A program made the translations under genes and the position numbers. From contig NZ_JAFIRD010000002.1 of NCBI RefSeq assembly GCF_017116825.1, forward strand, positions 1-64,000: a stretch of 64,000 nt of DNA, given 5' to 3'. Below, in pieces: positions 33,846 through 44,679 of this stretch; position 1 is the first letter of the stretch; every line of letters begins with the position of its first letter. Origin of the DNA: Mycoplasma enhydrae. GTDB taxonomy: Bacteria; Bacillota_I; Bacilli_A; Mycoplasmatales; Metamycoplasmataceae. The notes beneath the pieces were generated by a model, which was not told where the DNA came from, did not search any database, and saw only the letters and a list, made by a program, of their open reading frames with translations.

Positions 33846-33985
33846 TTTTATTTTTAGAGTTTTAAATAGCCAAAAAGCTTATTAAAATGACAAAACCAGT
33901 ATTTTTTAATTGCATTTATTTACTAAAAAAGCAGTTTATCTTAAATTTTGTTTAAAATATGTACATAAGAACGAAAGGAATAACT

Positions 33986-34378
33986 ATGAACAGAAAAATA
34001 CATGTGGCAAATTTAATTTTTATGTTTTTCATATTAATTTTTGTTTTAACGGGTACTTTATTATTACATTTTCTTGTTATTAAACCCGACAAAATTGCAC
34101 TTAACTCAAATAACATAACGGCACTATCAAATCAAATATGAACAGCTTTAAAAGCTAAACCAATATGAGTAATGATTTTGTCATTAGGTTCTATTGGAAT
34201 GGCTAGTTTACTAAGTATATTGTTATTAGTATTTATTATTATTGGTTCAATTGACGGATTTAAGAATAAAAACTATGCAGTTGGAATATTGTACATAATT
34301 GGTGCGTTTATTCCATTTTCAATATTCACTCTTATTGCAGCTAGCGTTGGAGCGGCAGCACAAAGAAAATCAAGCTAG
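33986..34378 (+). CDS. Small membrane protein, function unknown
   Basis: A 130-residue protein starting MNRKIHVANLIFMFFILIF. It has three hydrophobic segments (around residues 8-30, 58-85 and 95-120) and a short C-terminus ending AAQRKSS. No family motif is recognised. The ATG at 33986 is chosen because GAAAGGA lies nine bases upstream; an earlier in-frame ATG at 33959 has no such site. It is a single gene between the dnaK control region and a bidirectional terminator. Confidence 0.7.
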
Positions 34379-34389
34379 AAAACAGATTT

Positions 34390-34419
34390 AAAAAGTGAAG
34401 CTAATTGCCTCACTTTTTA
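34390..34419. terminator. Bidirectional terminator, overlapping the nadD 3' end
   Basis: AAAAAGTGA / TCACTTTTT with an 11-base loop. It lies between convergent genes, and the stop codon of nadD (34401-34403) is inside the loop. Confidence 0.8.
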
Positions 34420-35501
34420 TATATCATTTTTTGATGTTCAGAAAAAACACATCCCCTAACTTCTGATTCGTATTCAGCGCATCTAGTAACAATATATTTA
34501 AATGCCTTATCAAAGTCTTCAAAGCATAGGTTTCTAATTTTTTCAATTCCTTCTCATCTTCTGCCCTTGCTAATTTTATCTGCCACATATAAAATTTTAT
34601 CTAGTAAGGTTAAATCAAGGTCAAGTGAAGTGTGCTTTTTAATAGCATTAAGAACTTCGTCATTATTATATTTATAAATATCTCTCAGTCAATAATATGC
34701 TGTTGTTTGATGTAATTTGTAATTCTCTAGATTTTCTTTTGTATAACCATATTGCTCTAAAAATTTATATGAAGCATCTTCAGTTCAGTTTTTAGTTATG
34801 TCGTGAGCATAACCTGCTTGATATGCATTTTTAATACTACACTTAAGGTGTTGAGCTAGTTTCGCTGCGAATTCACCTGTTCAGGCTAAATGGAAATAGC
34901 GAAATTGTTTTTCTTTATCTTTTATATCAAAAAGCAAACCCTTAGCAATATCTTCAAAATATAAAAAGTTAGTCCCTATATATTCTTGTACTTTTTCATT
35001 CACTATATCTAATTGGCCATTTCTATATTGAGTAGATGAATAATTTCAAACAGGATTATTCAGGATTTGAACTTTATATTTCTTGACGTTAATTTTTGAA
35101 AATTTATTATTACGATTAAATGCTACTATTTGACTTAATTCACTAATTTCTTCTATATTTTTTCATTTATTTAATGATGGTATATTATCAGTTCCAATAA
35201 ATAAAAAAAGTTCATCATTAGGATATTTTTGCTTGAAATATTTAATAGTATCGATAGTATATGAAGTGCCGCCTCGTCTAACTTCAAAATCACTTAAAAA
35301 CATTTTATCTTCTAAAACTAAATTAATCATATTAATTCTGTGTTGATTATTAACATAATTATTAACTTTTTTAAAAGGGTTTACATTTGCAGGCACAAAA
35401 AATAATTTGTCTAAATTTAAGTGTTTTATACCATATTGTGCAAGCTGAATATGGCCCTTATGTACAGGATTAAAGCTGCCTCCATATATTCCTATTTTCA
35501 T
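34401..35501 (-). CDS. nadD: Nicotinate-nucleotide adenylyltransferase fused to a YqeK-like HD domain
   Basis: A 366-residue bifunctional protein. Residues 1-190 are NadD, which makes deamido-NAD from NaMN and ATP: IGIYGGSFNPVHKGHIQLA (nucleotidyltransferase HxGH), FFVPANVNPFK, and the SS.Q.R signature NYSSTQYRN. Residues 195-366 form an HD-type hydrolase resembling YqeK, with a metal-site motif AGYAHDITK and a later HTSLDLDLTLLDKILYVADKIS; YqeK-type enzymes cleave diadenosine tetraphosphate. In Bacillus the two are separate neighbouring genes; fusion occurs in mollicutes. The start overlaps the dinB stop as TAATG. It is the last gene of the operon. Confidence 0.93.
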
Positions 35502-36748
35502 TAGTTCTCCAAATCTATTTTTTTATCGCGTTTTGCTGTATTTTTTCTTAAAAATTTAATGTTTTCTTTTTGAACACTTTGTTCTTTTAAATACTGATTC
35601 GCACTTTTAAGAACATTTTTTTCAAACTTAAAGTTATTATTATTTATTATTTTATCAATTTCAGAAGCATTTTTATTTTCAAATAATTCAATACTCTTGT
35701 TAATGCTAAATACTGATCTAAGGGAAGATAATGCTATTCCTAAACCTCTTATATATTCACTTTCTCACATGCTTTCAAACAAAAATAAAACATAATTTCA
35801 AATAGTCTCTTCATTATTTGTTCAGTTTGAAAGTTTTTTGCTTTTTCTAATTCATTCTCTATTTTGGTGACGAATCGATACTGATATTTCTCTACCTTCT
35901 AAATTTAAGTCTTTAGCACGGTTACAGATGTTGTTTAAAATTCTTCTTAGCTCTTTAATTATAAAAAGATAATCATTCGAATCATCATTCATAAAGGTTT
36001 CAGAATTACTAATACTTTTTATATCTTCATTAAGCACATGTTGTTTATTCTCGTTCTCACCCCTTAGATCTTTTATTAACATAAAATATCTATTTCCAAA
36101 AACTTTCTTTAAAAAAATATCATTTTTACAATTAATTAAGTCCCTATATGTTTGTATACCATAGTCATTCAATTTTTTTACACTGGCTTTTCCAACACCA
36201 AAAATTTTCTTAATGTCTAAGTCATAAAAGCGAGTTTCAATGTCTTCTTTTTTAGTTTCAATAATGCCAAAAGGCTTAGCCATGTTAGTGGACATTTTAG
36301 CTAAGAATTTTGTATACGAGATGCCAATCGAGCAAGGTATTTTGAGGTGTTTTAATAATGATTGTTGAATATGCTTTGCCATATTTAATGGTGTATCATA
36401 TTTTTTATATTCATTTGTGATATCAATAAAACATTCATCAATTGAGTACACTTCAATTTTATTAGAATAATGATCCTGTATGTATTCAAAAATTTTTTTA
36501 GACATCATTGAATATAAATCATAATGTGGTTCTATTACAACTAAATCTTTAATTTGTTCTTTTACTTTATAAAAAGGATCACCCGTTTTAAAACCTAGTT
36601 TTTTAACTTCATAAGAAGCAGCAGAAATAATTGCTCTTTTTAAATTGGAAGCAATAACTACAGGTTTATTTTTTAACGTATCATTTTTTGCTCTTTCACA
36701 GCTAACAAAAAAAGTATCCATGTCAATATGTAAAAACACTCTAGCCAT
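35501..36748 (-). CDS. dinB: DNA polymerase IV (Y-family)
   Basis: Translesion DNA polymerase of 415 residues. Visible are the palm motif HIDMDTFFVSCERA at the N-terminus, the catalytic YSIDECFIDIT near residue 105, the thumb helix-hairpin-helix region KKIFGVGKASVKKLNDYGI, and a little-finger domain (EGREISVSIRHQNREWIRKS). TGA Trp codons occur in the C-terminal third. The start is MARVFLHID at 36748, not an ATG 39 bases upstream, because family alignment begins here. It overlaps sufU by eight bases at its start and nadD by one base at its end. Confidence 0.95.
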
Positions 36749-37163
36749 TAATACCTTTCTTAAATGCACGATAAACAATTGAAGCACATTCTAGTCTATT
36801 TAAATGTGCTTTTACATTTTCAAAAACAATTAGTTTATTTAATTTAACATTTGAATCATATTCTTTTTGATTTATCATTTCAAAATAAGCATCTAATATT
36901 TTATTAATGTCTTCTTTATTCTTATTTAATAATTGTTCAATCACTAATTCAACACTAGCAATAAAAACAGCACAACCTTCTGCAAAGTAGTTGGCTTTTA
37001 TTAATACATTATTTTGAAAAGTTAAATATAAAGTTAATTCATCAACACAAATGCTAGAATGTTCAAAAATTCCGCCTTCTTTTTTATTTTTTAAATTATA
37101 CTGAGGGTTGGAATAGGCATTAAATATTATTTTTTGCTTTTCTATATTACTAAAAGATTTCAA
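36741..37163 (-). CDS. sufU: Iron-sulfur cluster assembly scaffold SufU
   Basis: A 140-residue SufU/IscU-type protein. In Firmicutes SufU accepts sulfur from SufS in a zinc-dependent way. The three expected cysteines are present in their blocks: SSICVDELTLYL, YFAEGCAVFIAS and RLECASIVYRAF. Asn-Pro in AYSNPQYNLKNK matches the family opening. The start codon is TTG at 37163, supported by a strong AAGGAGG eight bases upstream inside the end of sufS, and overlaps sufS by 14 bases. Adjacent sufS and the absence of sufBCD here suggest a reduced system. Confidence 0.9.
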   Translation of the reverse strand: MKSFSNIEKQKIIFNAYSNPQYNLKNKKEGGIFEHSSICVDELTLYLTFQNNVLIKANYFAEGCAVFIASVELVIEQLLNKNKEDINKILDAYFEMINQKEYDSNVKLNKLIVFENVKAHLNRLECASIVYRAFKKGING

Positions 37164-38325
37164 TAAAGTTACCTCCTTTTTTTAAGGAACTTACAAGACT
37201 ATCAATATCTTTTTTATTGTTATATAAAGCAAGCGAAATTCTAACATAGTCATTGTTATATTTATTTACTTCTTTAAATTTGTAAGCACAAAAAGATCCA
37301 GAGCGCACATAAATATCTCTCTGACCTAGAAAATGAGATATTTCTTGAGAAGGAATACCTTTTATATTAAATAAAATAATTGTATCCCCCCGTTTTGAGT
37401 CTATTTTTATATTTGGAATTTGTAACAGTTTATCAAATGCATATTCAGCAATTGCTTTTTCATGTTCTTTAATTTCATTAAAATTAAATGATTTAAAAAA
37501 CTTAATAGCTTCACCAAGTTGTAAAATACCTGCTATATTAGGAGTACCAGGCTCTCATTTACCTATTGTTTCTCGAATGGTTCATTGTCATGATTTCAAA
37601 ATATTTTGAACCTGTCCACCACCTCATTTTTGCGGAGATAGTTTTTTTAATAAATCATTTTTTATAGCTAAAACACCTGTACCTGTTGGTCCATATAATT
37701 TATTTCCAGAAAAAGCTAAAACATCACAATAATCAAAATTAACTTCATCATGCACAATAGCTTGAGCAGCATCATTAATTAAATTAGCACCAACTGACTT
37801 ACATTTTTCATATATTTTTTTCATATCATAATGAACTTGAAAATTATTAGTTGTTTGAGCTAGAACCACAATTTTAGTATTGAAATCTATTTTATTCAAG
37901 ATATCTTTTTCATCGAAAGCATATTCTATACTAAGCTTACTATTTTTAAAATTTTCTATAAAAGGAATAATAGCTGAAGAATGATTAAAATAACTAAAAA
38001 TAATCTTCCCTTCTCTATGAACTGAAGATAACATTTTGGCAATTAGATTAAGTGATTCTGTAGTTCCTGATGTAAATATCACTTCATCTGGTTTTGAATT
38101 AATAAATTTTGCAATTTCATTTCTTGTATTTTCTAAATCAAATTTAACTTTAAAACCGATTTTTGTATCAGCGGTTCTAGTAGATATAGAATATTTTTCA
38201 TAAAATTCTGTGCCTTTATCAATAACTATTTGAGGTTTAAAAGTTAAAGCAGCATTGTCTAGATATACAATATTTGGATTATTTTTAAACATTGGAAACA
38301 AGTTTCTAATTTTTTTAATATCCAT
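37150..38325 (-). CDS. sufS: Cysteine desulfurase SufS
   Basis: PLP enzyme that removes sulfur from cysteine and passes it to SufU. The 391 residues show IVYLDNAALTFKPQ, VIFTSGTTESLNLIA, NDAAQAIVH, the PLP-lysine motif FSGNKLYGPTGTGVL near residue 220, and the mobile-loop Cys in YVRSGSFCAYKF near residue 355. The ATG at 38325 follows AAGGAGTTAAC and is preferred over an in-frame ATG 18 bases upstream. It starts two bases from the end of tlyA and overlaps sufU. Confidence 0.95.
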
Positions 38326-38326
38326 G

Positions 38327-39061
38327 TTAACTCCTTTTTTCAAAATGTGATAAATATTCTATATTTTTTGACTTCTCACCTAATATTGGACTCTCAACAA
38401 TTTCATTAACTAAAACAAAGTCGTTTTTCTTTGCATGTTCTATTACTCGATCAATGATGAATTTATGATGTTGTTTGTCAACAAAACCTCCAGGCTGTAC
38501 ATATTTGCTACTAGCTTCAAACTGAGGTTTGATTAGAGCTACGAGTTGACAATTATTATTAAAGATTTTATTACATATTTCAAATACATGTTTGAGACTT
38601 ATAAATGACACATCGCAGGTTATTAAATCAATATTTTCATCAAACATATTTTCAGTTAAATTTTTTAAGTTTGTTTTTTCATAAACAAAAACATTATCTT
38701 TGATTCTTAATGAATAGTCAAGTTGATTAGTTCCAGAATCCACAGCATACACTTTTGAGGCATTATTTTCTAATAGAACTTGAACAAAACCTCCAGTAGA
38801 TGATCCAATATCTAGGCAGACTTTATTATCAACTTTAATATTGAATTTAGTAATTGCCTCTTTTAGCTTGTATGCCCCCCTGGACACATATTCTTTTTCA
38901 TAATTGATTATTTTAATTTTAGAATCTTCTGGAAATTTTAAACTAGATAAAAATACTTTTTCTCCATTAACTATTATTTTGCCTTGCATAACAATAGAAT
39001 CAATAGTTTTATCATCTAAATTATGTTTAATTTTAATTAGCTCTTTTAGTGTTTTTTTCAT
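38327..39061 (-). CDS. tlyA: TlyA family rRNA 2'-O-methyltransferase (hemolysin A-like)
   Basis: A 244-residue protein with an N-terminal S4 RNA-binding domain (IDSIVMQGKIIVNGEKV) and an FtsJ-like SAM-dependent methyltransferase domain: KEYVSRGAYKLKEAI, VCLDIGSSTGGFVQVLLENNA, DLITCDVSFISLKHV and ALIKPQFEA. TlyA enzymes methylate ribose in 16S and 23S rRNA; the old hemolysin label is not well founded. It lies ten bases after nusB and two bases before sufS in a seven-gene operon. Confidence 0.93.
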   Translation of the reverse strand: MKKTLKELIKIKHNLDDKTIDSIVMQGKIIVNGEKVFLSSLKFPEDSKIKIINYEKEYVSRGAYKLKEAITKFNIKVDNKVCLDIGSSTGGFVQVLLENNASKVYAVDSGTNQLDYSLRIKDNVFVYEKTNLKNLTENMFDENIDLITCDVSFISLKHVFEICNKIFNNNCQLVALIKPQFEASSKYVQPGGFVDKQHHKFIIDRVIEHAKKNDFVLVNEIVESPILGEKSKNIEYLSHFEKRS

Positions 39062-39071
39062 ATTTCTGTTA

Positions 39072-39491
39072 TTATTTTTTGATAATGTTTTTATCTACTA
39101 GGTCCAATACTTTATTTATAAACTTATAATCATCATTTGGTGAAAAAATCTTAGATATATTAATCATTTCATTAATGACAACTTTAGAGTCGTTATATGT
39201 TAATTCATATATACCAAAAATAATTATTGCCCTAGTTAAAGGATTTATTCTTATCCAGTCTCAATTTTTAGAAATAAAGTTTTTAGCAATATTTTGAATA
39301 ATTTCATGTTTAGATTCAATGATTTTCAGAGTTTTAATTTCTTTGTCGTTTAGAACATTTAATTCATTATCAACAATTTCTTTACTATCAAGAGTTTTAT
39401 CAAATAATTCATATTGATATATGTAACCAATAATATTTTTTCTAAACTGATATCTTTTTATAAGAAATCTATTTTTATTTAGTTCATCCAT
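39072..39491 (-). CDS. nusB: Transcription antitermination factor NusB
   Basis: A 139-residue all-helical RNA-binding protein that pairs with S10 (NusE) in rRNA antitermination. The C-terminal half matches the family: NWDWIRINPLTRAIIIFGIYEL, then KVVINEMINISKIFS and KFINKVLDLV. The N-terminal half (RKNIIGYIYQYELFD) is compatible. The start overlaps the ymdB stop as TAATG. TlyA downstream and YmdB upstream place it in a mixed RNA-metabolism and cofactor operon. Confidence 0.87.
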
Positions 39492-40300
39492 TAATCCTCC
39501 AAAATATTGATTAACTTAATTTGCTTATTAGCATCATTTTTTGTTAATGTAAAAATAACACCATTTAATTGACATTTATTTTTTGATACTTGAAAAGGTA
39601 ATTTAGAATTAAAGCGCATTTTTTTATATACTTCATCAAAATTAGATCCTATAGCACAATCCCTGGGTCCGCACATCCCAGCATCAGTTAAATAATATGT
39701 ACCCTTAGGTAAGATCTTAGCATCGTTTGTTTGAACATGAGTATGTGTACCAATAAATGTATCAGCCTTACCATCTACATATAATCCAAATACAGATTTT
39801 TCTGATGTGGTTTCAGCATGAAAATCAATAATACAATAGTCTGCTTCCAAGTTTTCATAAGCTTTATCAAATTCATCAAAAAAGTTATTTGCACTTTCTT
39901 GTTTTCAAGGACTTAATAAAGGATTAAATGTTATACCCATGAATGACATGATTGCAATTTTATTTCCTTTTACATCAAAAATTCTAATTCCAGATCCTGG
40001 ATAACCTTCATCAATGTTTATTGGTCTGATTAAATCTTCATTCTCAATGATCTCATTAATATCATCTTTAGCTCACACGTGATTTCCTAAAGTAAACGCA
40101 TCAACCCCTATTGATTTTAGGCGTTTATAATCTTTAGGAACAAACCCCTTTCTACCTGAAACATTTTCAGCTTGTGCAATAACAAAGTCAATATTATTAT
40201 CTTTTATTATTTTGTCTATTTGTTTTTCAACAAAATCAATTCCCGGTGTTCCAAAAATATCACCAAGAAACAAAACGTTTATATTTTCTTCTTTTTTCAT
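39491..40300 (-). CDS. ymdB: YmdB family metallophosphoesterase
   Basis: A 269-residue calcineurin-like phosphoesterase of the YmdB/TIGR00282 family, which hydrolyses 2',3'-cyclic nucleotides. Dimetal-site motifs are complete: NVLFLGDIFG (Asp), IAQAENVSGRKG (Glu/Asn), FTLGNHVWAKDD (Asn-His), IIDFHAETTSEK (His), and GTHTHVQTND (His-His). It is the first gene of the ymdB-nusB-tlyA-sufS-sufU-dinB-nadD operon, separated from recA upstream by a terminator. Confidence 0.95.
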
Positions 40301-40350
40301 AGTTTAAATTATATATAATTTAACAATCATTGTGGTTATCTAATAAAAAT

Positions 40351-40379
40351 AAAAGCGAAAACACAACGATTCGCTTTTA
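40351..40379. terminator. Terminator between recA and ymdB
   Basis: AAAAGCGAA / TTCGCTTTT nine-base perfect stem with A and T runs on each side. It terminates recA transcription before the ymdB operon. Confidence 0.85.
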
Positions 40380-40425
40380 AATTTAAGTATTAAAATGAGT
40401 AAGTTACTTTGCATTTATAACTATT

Positions 40426-41430
40426 TTAGTCTCCATTTAACTTCTCAATTACTAGATTATAAATTTCATCATATAGGTCCTTATTAGTTTGTAATAATAA
40501 TGCTAAATTAACTTGACCTTGGGCAATATTATCTCCATTATAGCTATATCATGAACCTTTTCTATTGATAATTTCAAATTGCTCTGCCATATTAATAATC
40601 TCAGTTATTTTTGAAATTCCTTTTGAAAATACTATCTCAATTTGAGCCGTTTTATAAGGTGGAGCTAATTTGTTTTTCACTACTTTACACTTAATTTGGT
40701 TTCCGGTAATATCACCATTATATGATATATTTTGAACTTTTCTTACCTCTAAACGAATTGAAGAGTAAAACTTTAGTGCTTTACCACCAGAGGTGGTTTC
40801 TGGATTACCAAACATGACACCAATTTTTTCTCTTATTTGATTTAAGAAAATAACAGTAGTTTCATTTTTTGAAAGGGTTCCGGTTATCTTTCTTAACGCT
40901 TTTGACATTAATCTAGCTTGTGCACCAATTGTTTGATCCTTCATTTCTCCGTTTAGTTCAACTTCTGGAACTAAAGCAGCAACCGAATCTACAACAATTA
41001 AATCAAAAGAACCACTCTTAGCCAGTGTGTCAACTATTTCTAGAGCTTCTTCACCTGAACTTGGTTGCGATAAAATTAAATTGTTAATATCAACACCTAA
41101 ATTCTTGGCATAAATAGGATCAATTGAATGCTCTGCATCAATGAAAGCAGCAATGCCTCCTAATTTTTGAACTTCAGCAATTGCATGTAAAGCCAATGTT
41201 GTTTTTCCACTGCTTTCAGGCCCATAAATTTCAATTATTCTTCCCTTAGGTCATCCACCAATTCCTAAAATGTTATCAATTGCTAATGAGCCAGAACTAA
41301 AAGTTTTAGGTATAACATCCAAACCTTCACCCAAAACCATAATTGCTTCATCGCCAAAATCTTTTCTAATATCTTTCAGAATTTTATCTATGCTTTGTTT
41401 TAAATTATTTTCTTTTTTATCTGCTGACAT
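40426..41430 (-). CDS. recA: Recombinase A
   Basis: DNA-dependent ATPase for strand exchange. The 334 residues include [20 protein letters not shown], Walker [64 protein letters not shown] and a short C-terminal domain. TTTTTCTCC on the complement gives GGAGAAAAA as ribosome binding site before the ATG. It is a single gene between pheT and a terminator. Identification is secure. Confidence 0.98.
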
Positions 41431-41554
41431 TTTTTCTCCTTAAACATAATTTTGGCCCTTAAACTCCAAGATTTACTTATTTTGCTAATAAAATAAGAAA
41501 ACTATAATAAAAAACTAGGAAATCAAAAATACAAGCATTTAAAGCTTATATTAA

Positions 41555-43726
41555 TTATTTAGAAAAGACTTGTTCTAATTTTTTAATAGCTCAATCTTCT
41601 ATTTTGATTGATAAGGTTATGGTCTTTGTATTTTCTGTTTTTTGATATACATCTATGATTTTGTATTCGTGAATACCTTTAATTGTTTTTAGTTTATCGA
41701 TATGACTTTGAATACTTTCTTTGTTTTGTAATTCAATTGTAATATCTCTAGATTTAATTGGTTCATGACGGTAATTAACAAAAGAGTTTTGTTTGTTTGT
41801 TAATTTATTTAGTTTAATTTCAGCAAAAATAGCATCACTATTAATCAATTTTGGATGTATTTTGCCAATATAACCAATCATTTCTTCATCTAAATAAATT
41901 TCAGCTGCAGCATTTGGACTGAAATTGGCGCTATCTGTTTTTTTAAAATCAAGATTTTGATTTGTTAAAGAAATAATATCAAGTTTAATTTCGTCAAAGC
42001 TCTTTTCATTTGACACTAAACCTAAAACATTCATTTCTCTTTCAATCATACCTATATCAAAATATGAACCTTCTTCAAAACCTTGCTTTTTGTTTGAAAT
42101 CAGTACATCATTTAAAACACTTATAAATGAATAACGAATTTGTGAATGTTCATAATTTTTTGAATCACTAGCATTTAAAGTTTCTTTAAAATTAAAAGGA
42201 TTAAAGATATTTTTTTCTGGATTAATTAGAGTATATGTTTTAACATTAGCATAATTTTTATTAGCAAGTTTTTCTATATATTCAAAAGTATTATTTTTTT
42301 CATAATTTAATCTTTGAATTTTAGGTTGTTTTAGTGGAAAATGATTGTAACCATAAAATCTAAAAAACTCTTCCACAAAATCTTGCATTGTTTCCATGTC
42401 ATAACGATAACTTGGAAAAGTAACAGCAGAAAAATCACTTTTAAACTTAAAATCTAATATTGTTAATTTCTTTAAAACTTCATCATATTTTTTGGTTTTA
42501 ATAATGCTAAAACCAGCAAACTTTGTTAAATATGCTTTATCTAGTAAAATTGTTTTTTTAGTTACTTTAGGAGCATTAATTTGTACTGAAAAATCGGTTA
42601 GATATTTAGCTAAAAAATTGTAAGCTAAGATAACTAAGCCATTAGATATTTCACGACTAGCTCTTAAAGAAGCATTAGTTATCAATTTAATTTCTTTTGA
42701 ATTTTTTCTGACACTGGCTATGTTAAATGAAGCTAGTTCAAAAATTGCTTTTGAAGATTTGGGTCTAAATTGCTTATTTTCAAGGCCAATAGTAGCCGCT
42801 AATGAAACCGGTGTATCACCATTTTTAACTACTAAAGCATTTTCTACTTCAACTTCTTTATTACCTAAAATGTTTAATTTGCCAGAGTAATTTTCAACAC
42901 TAAATTCATTTGAATTTAAATCATCCTTGTTATAAACATGGCAAGGAACACCAGTATATAATAAAACAAGATTAGTTAAATCAACTGCACTTGAAAAAGT
43001 TTTAATGCCATGTTTTCACAATAACATACTTTCTTTAATGCAACATTTTAAATTATTGTTTGATGCCTCTACAAAACTAAAAGCATTAGTTGATTTAAGA
43101 CTTTTTACTTGAAAATTAGAAATAAGATTTGGTGTAGGTTTTTTTGGTCATTTAATTTCAGTATCAAAATAAGCCGCTAGTTCTTTAGCCATTATTAAAT
43201 AACATTGTGCATCAGCTCTATTTGATAGTATTGATACATCAATTAAATAATCATCTAAATCAAAATATGAAATAGGATCAATATTAAGATCCATTTTATT
43301 TAATTGAAAAATTCCATCTCTAAATTCTTCTGGCACAACATTAGCATCAAAACCTAATTCTTCTAGCCCAACAAGCATTCCTTCTGAAACAATACCTTGC
43401 ATTTTTCTGGCACTAAAAACCATTTTTCCGTTTCTAGAACCAGGAACAAAAGACATTACATATTGGTCATTTTTCATATTTGTAGCAGTGGTTTGAATAA
43501 TTGCTTTGTGCCCATCTCCATATTCCACTTCACAAACAGTTAAACGGTCGGCTTCAGGATTTTTATAAGTATTAATAACATGGCATATTTTTATACCTTC
43601 AACATCACAAAATTTATTATAGTTTTCGACTTCAAATCCTATTGAATTTATAGCATTAACAACATCTTCAATTGATTTATTTTTTAAATTAGCTAAATTA
43701 CATAGCGTTTTATATGAAAAAATCAT
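41555..43726 (-). CDS. pheT: Phenylalanyl-tRNA synthetase beta subunit
   Basis: The beta chain of the heterotetrameric PheRS, 723 residues, slightly shorter than the usual 800. Domains in order: N-terminal hot-dog and tRNA-binding region (VCEVEYGDGHKAIIQTTATN, ARKMQGIVSEGMLVG), B3/B4 editing-type module in the middle, B5 domain (DFVEEFFRFYGYNHF), the catalytic-like core (RYSFISVLNDVLISNKKQG) and a C-terminal ferredoxin-like anticodon-binding domain (SRDITIELQNKESIQSHIDK). It starts 12 bases after the pheS stop. TGA Trp codons are scattered along the frame. Confidence 0.95.
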
Positions 43727-43737
43727 TATTTAATCTC

Positions 43738-44676
43738 CTATCTAAATTGCTTTAAAAATCTTTTGTCGTTGTTGTATAGTTCTCTTATATCTTCGATGTC
43801 ATATTTTATCATTGTTATTCTTTCAATACCTATTCCTGCCGCAAAACCATTCATTGAATTAGTGTATCCCGCTGATTTAAGGACTTTTTCATGTAACATT
43901 CCCGCCCCTAAAACTTCAATTCATTTGTTTTTAAAGAATATATCCACTTCCACACTTGGTTCTGTAAAAGGAAAATAAGAAGGCCTTAATCTAATTTCTA
44001 TTTTTTCTTCAAGAACATAAGAAAGCATTTCTTTTAGTGTATACATTAATGATGAAAATGAAACATTACCTACACTTACTAAGTCTAGCTGTGTAAATTG
44101 ATGAGTATGTGTTTTATCTTCTTCATCATTTCTATACACTTTTCCAATGCTAAATTGTGAAAACTCTTTATTAGCATATTTTTCTAGTGCTCTAGCACTA
44201 ATACCAGTATTATGGGTCCTCAATAATTCATTTTTATTTAAATATAAAGAATCTTGCATATCTCTAGCTGGATGAGATTTAGGAATGTTTAAATGTTCAA
44301 AATTATATTTATCAATTTCAATTTCAGAACCTTCTAGTTCAATGTAGCCATTCATTAATAATCAATCTCTAAAACGTTTGCTAATAAGATTGATTGGATG
44401 AATTGAGCCTGAATAACTTAATGGAGTTGCATAATCAATAAATTCATTTTCTAGTTTTCTTTGAGTTTCTAATTCATTGATTTTATTTTTAGCTTCTTCA
44501 AAAAACGCTTCTGCTTTATTTTTTAATTCTTGCAATTGGCGACCATAAATTGCTTTTTCAGCAACTGGTGCTGTTCTTAATTTGTCCATTAAATCTTGTA
44601 ATTCTTTAGATTTTGAAAATTCATTTTTTGCCAATTTTAAATCTTCTAAATTCTTAATTTTATCTAATTCAAACAT
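43738..44676 (-). CDS. pheS: Phenylalanyl-tRNA synthetase alpha subunit
   Basis: The catalytic class II subunit of PheRS, 312 residues. An N-terminal coiled-coil arm (about 1-85) is followed by [13 protein letters not shown], motif 2 [15 protein letters not shown] and [20 protein letters not shown], the Phe pocket [16 protein letters not shown], and motif 3 [25 protein letters not shown]. pheT follows on the same strand. rarA upstream ends three bases before its start, so rarA-pheS-pheT may be co-transcribed. Confidence 0.96.
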
Positions 44677-44679
44677 ACT

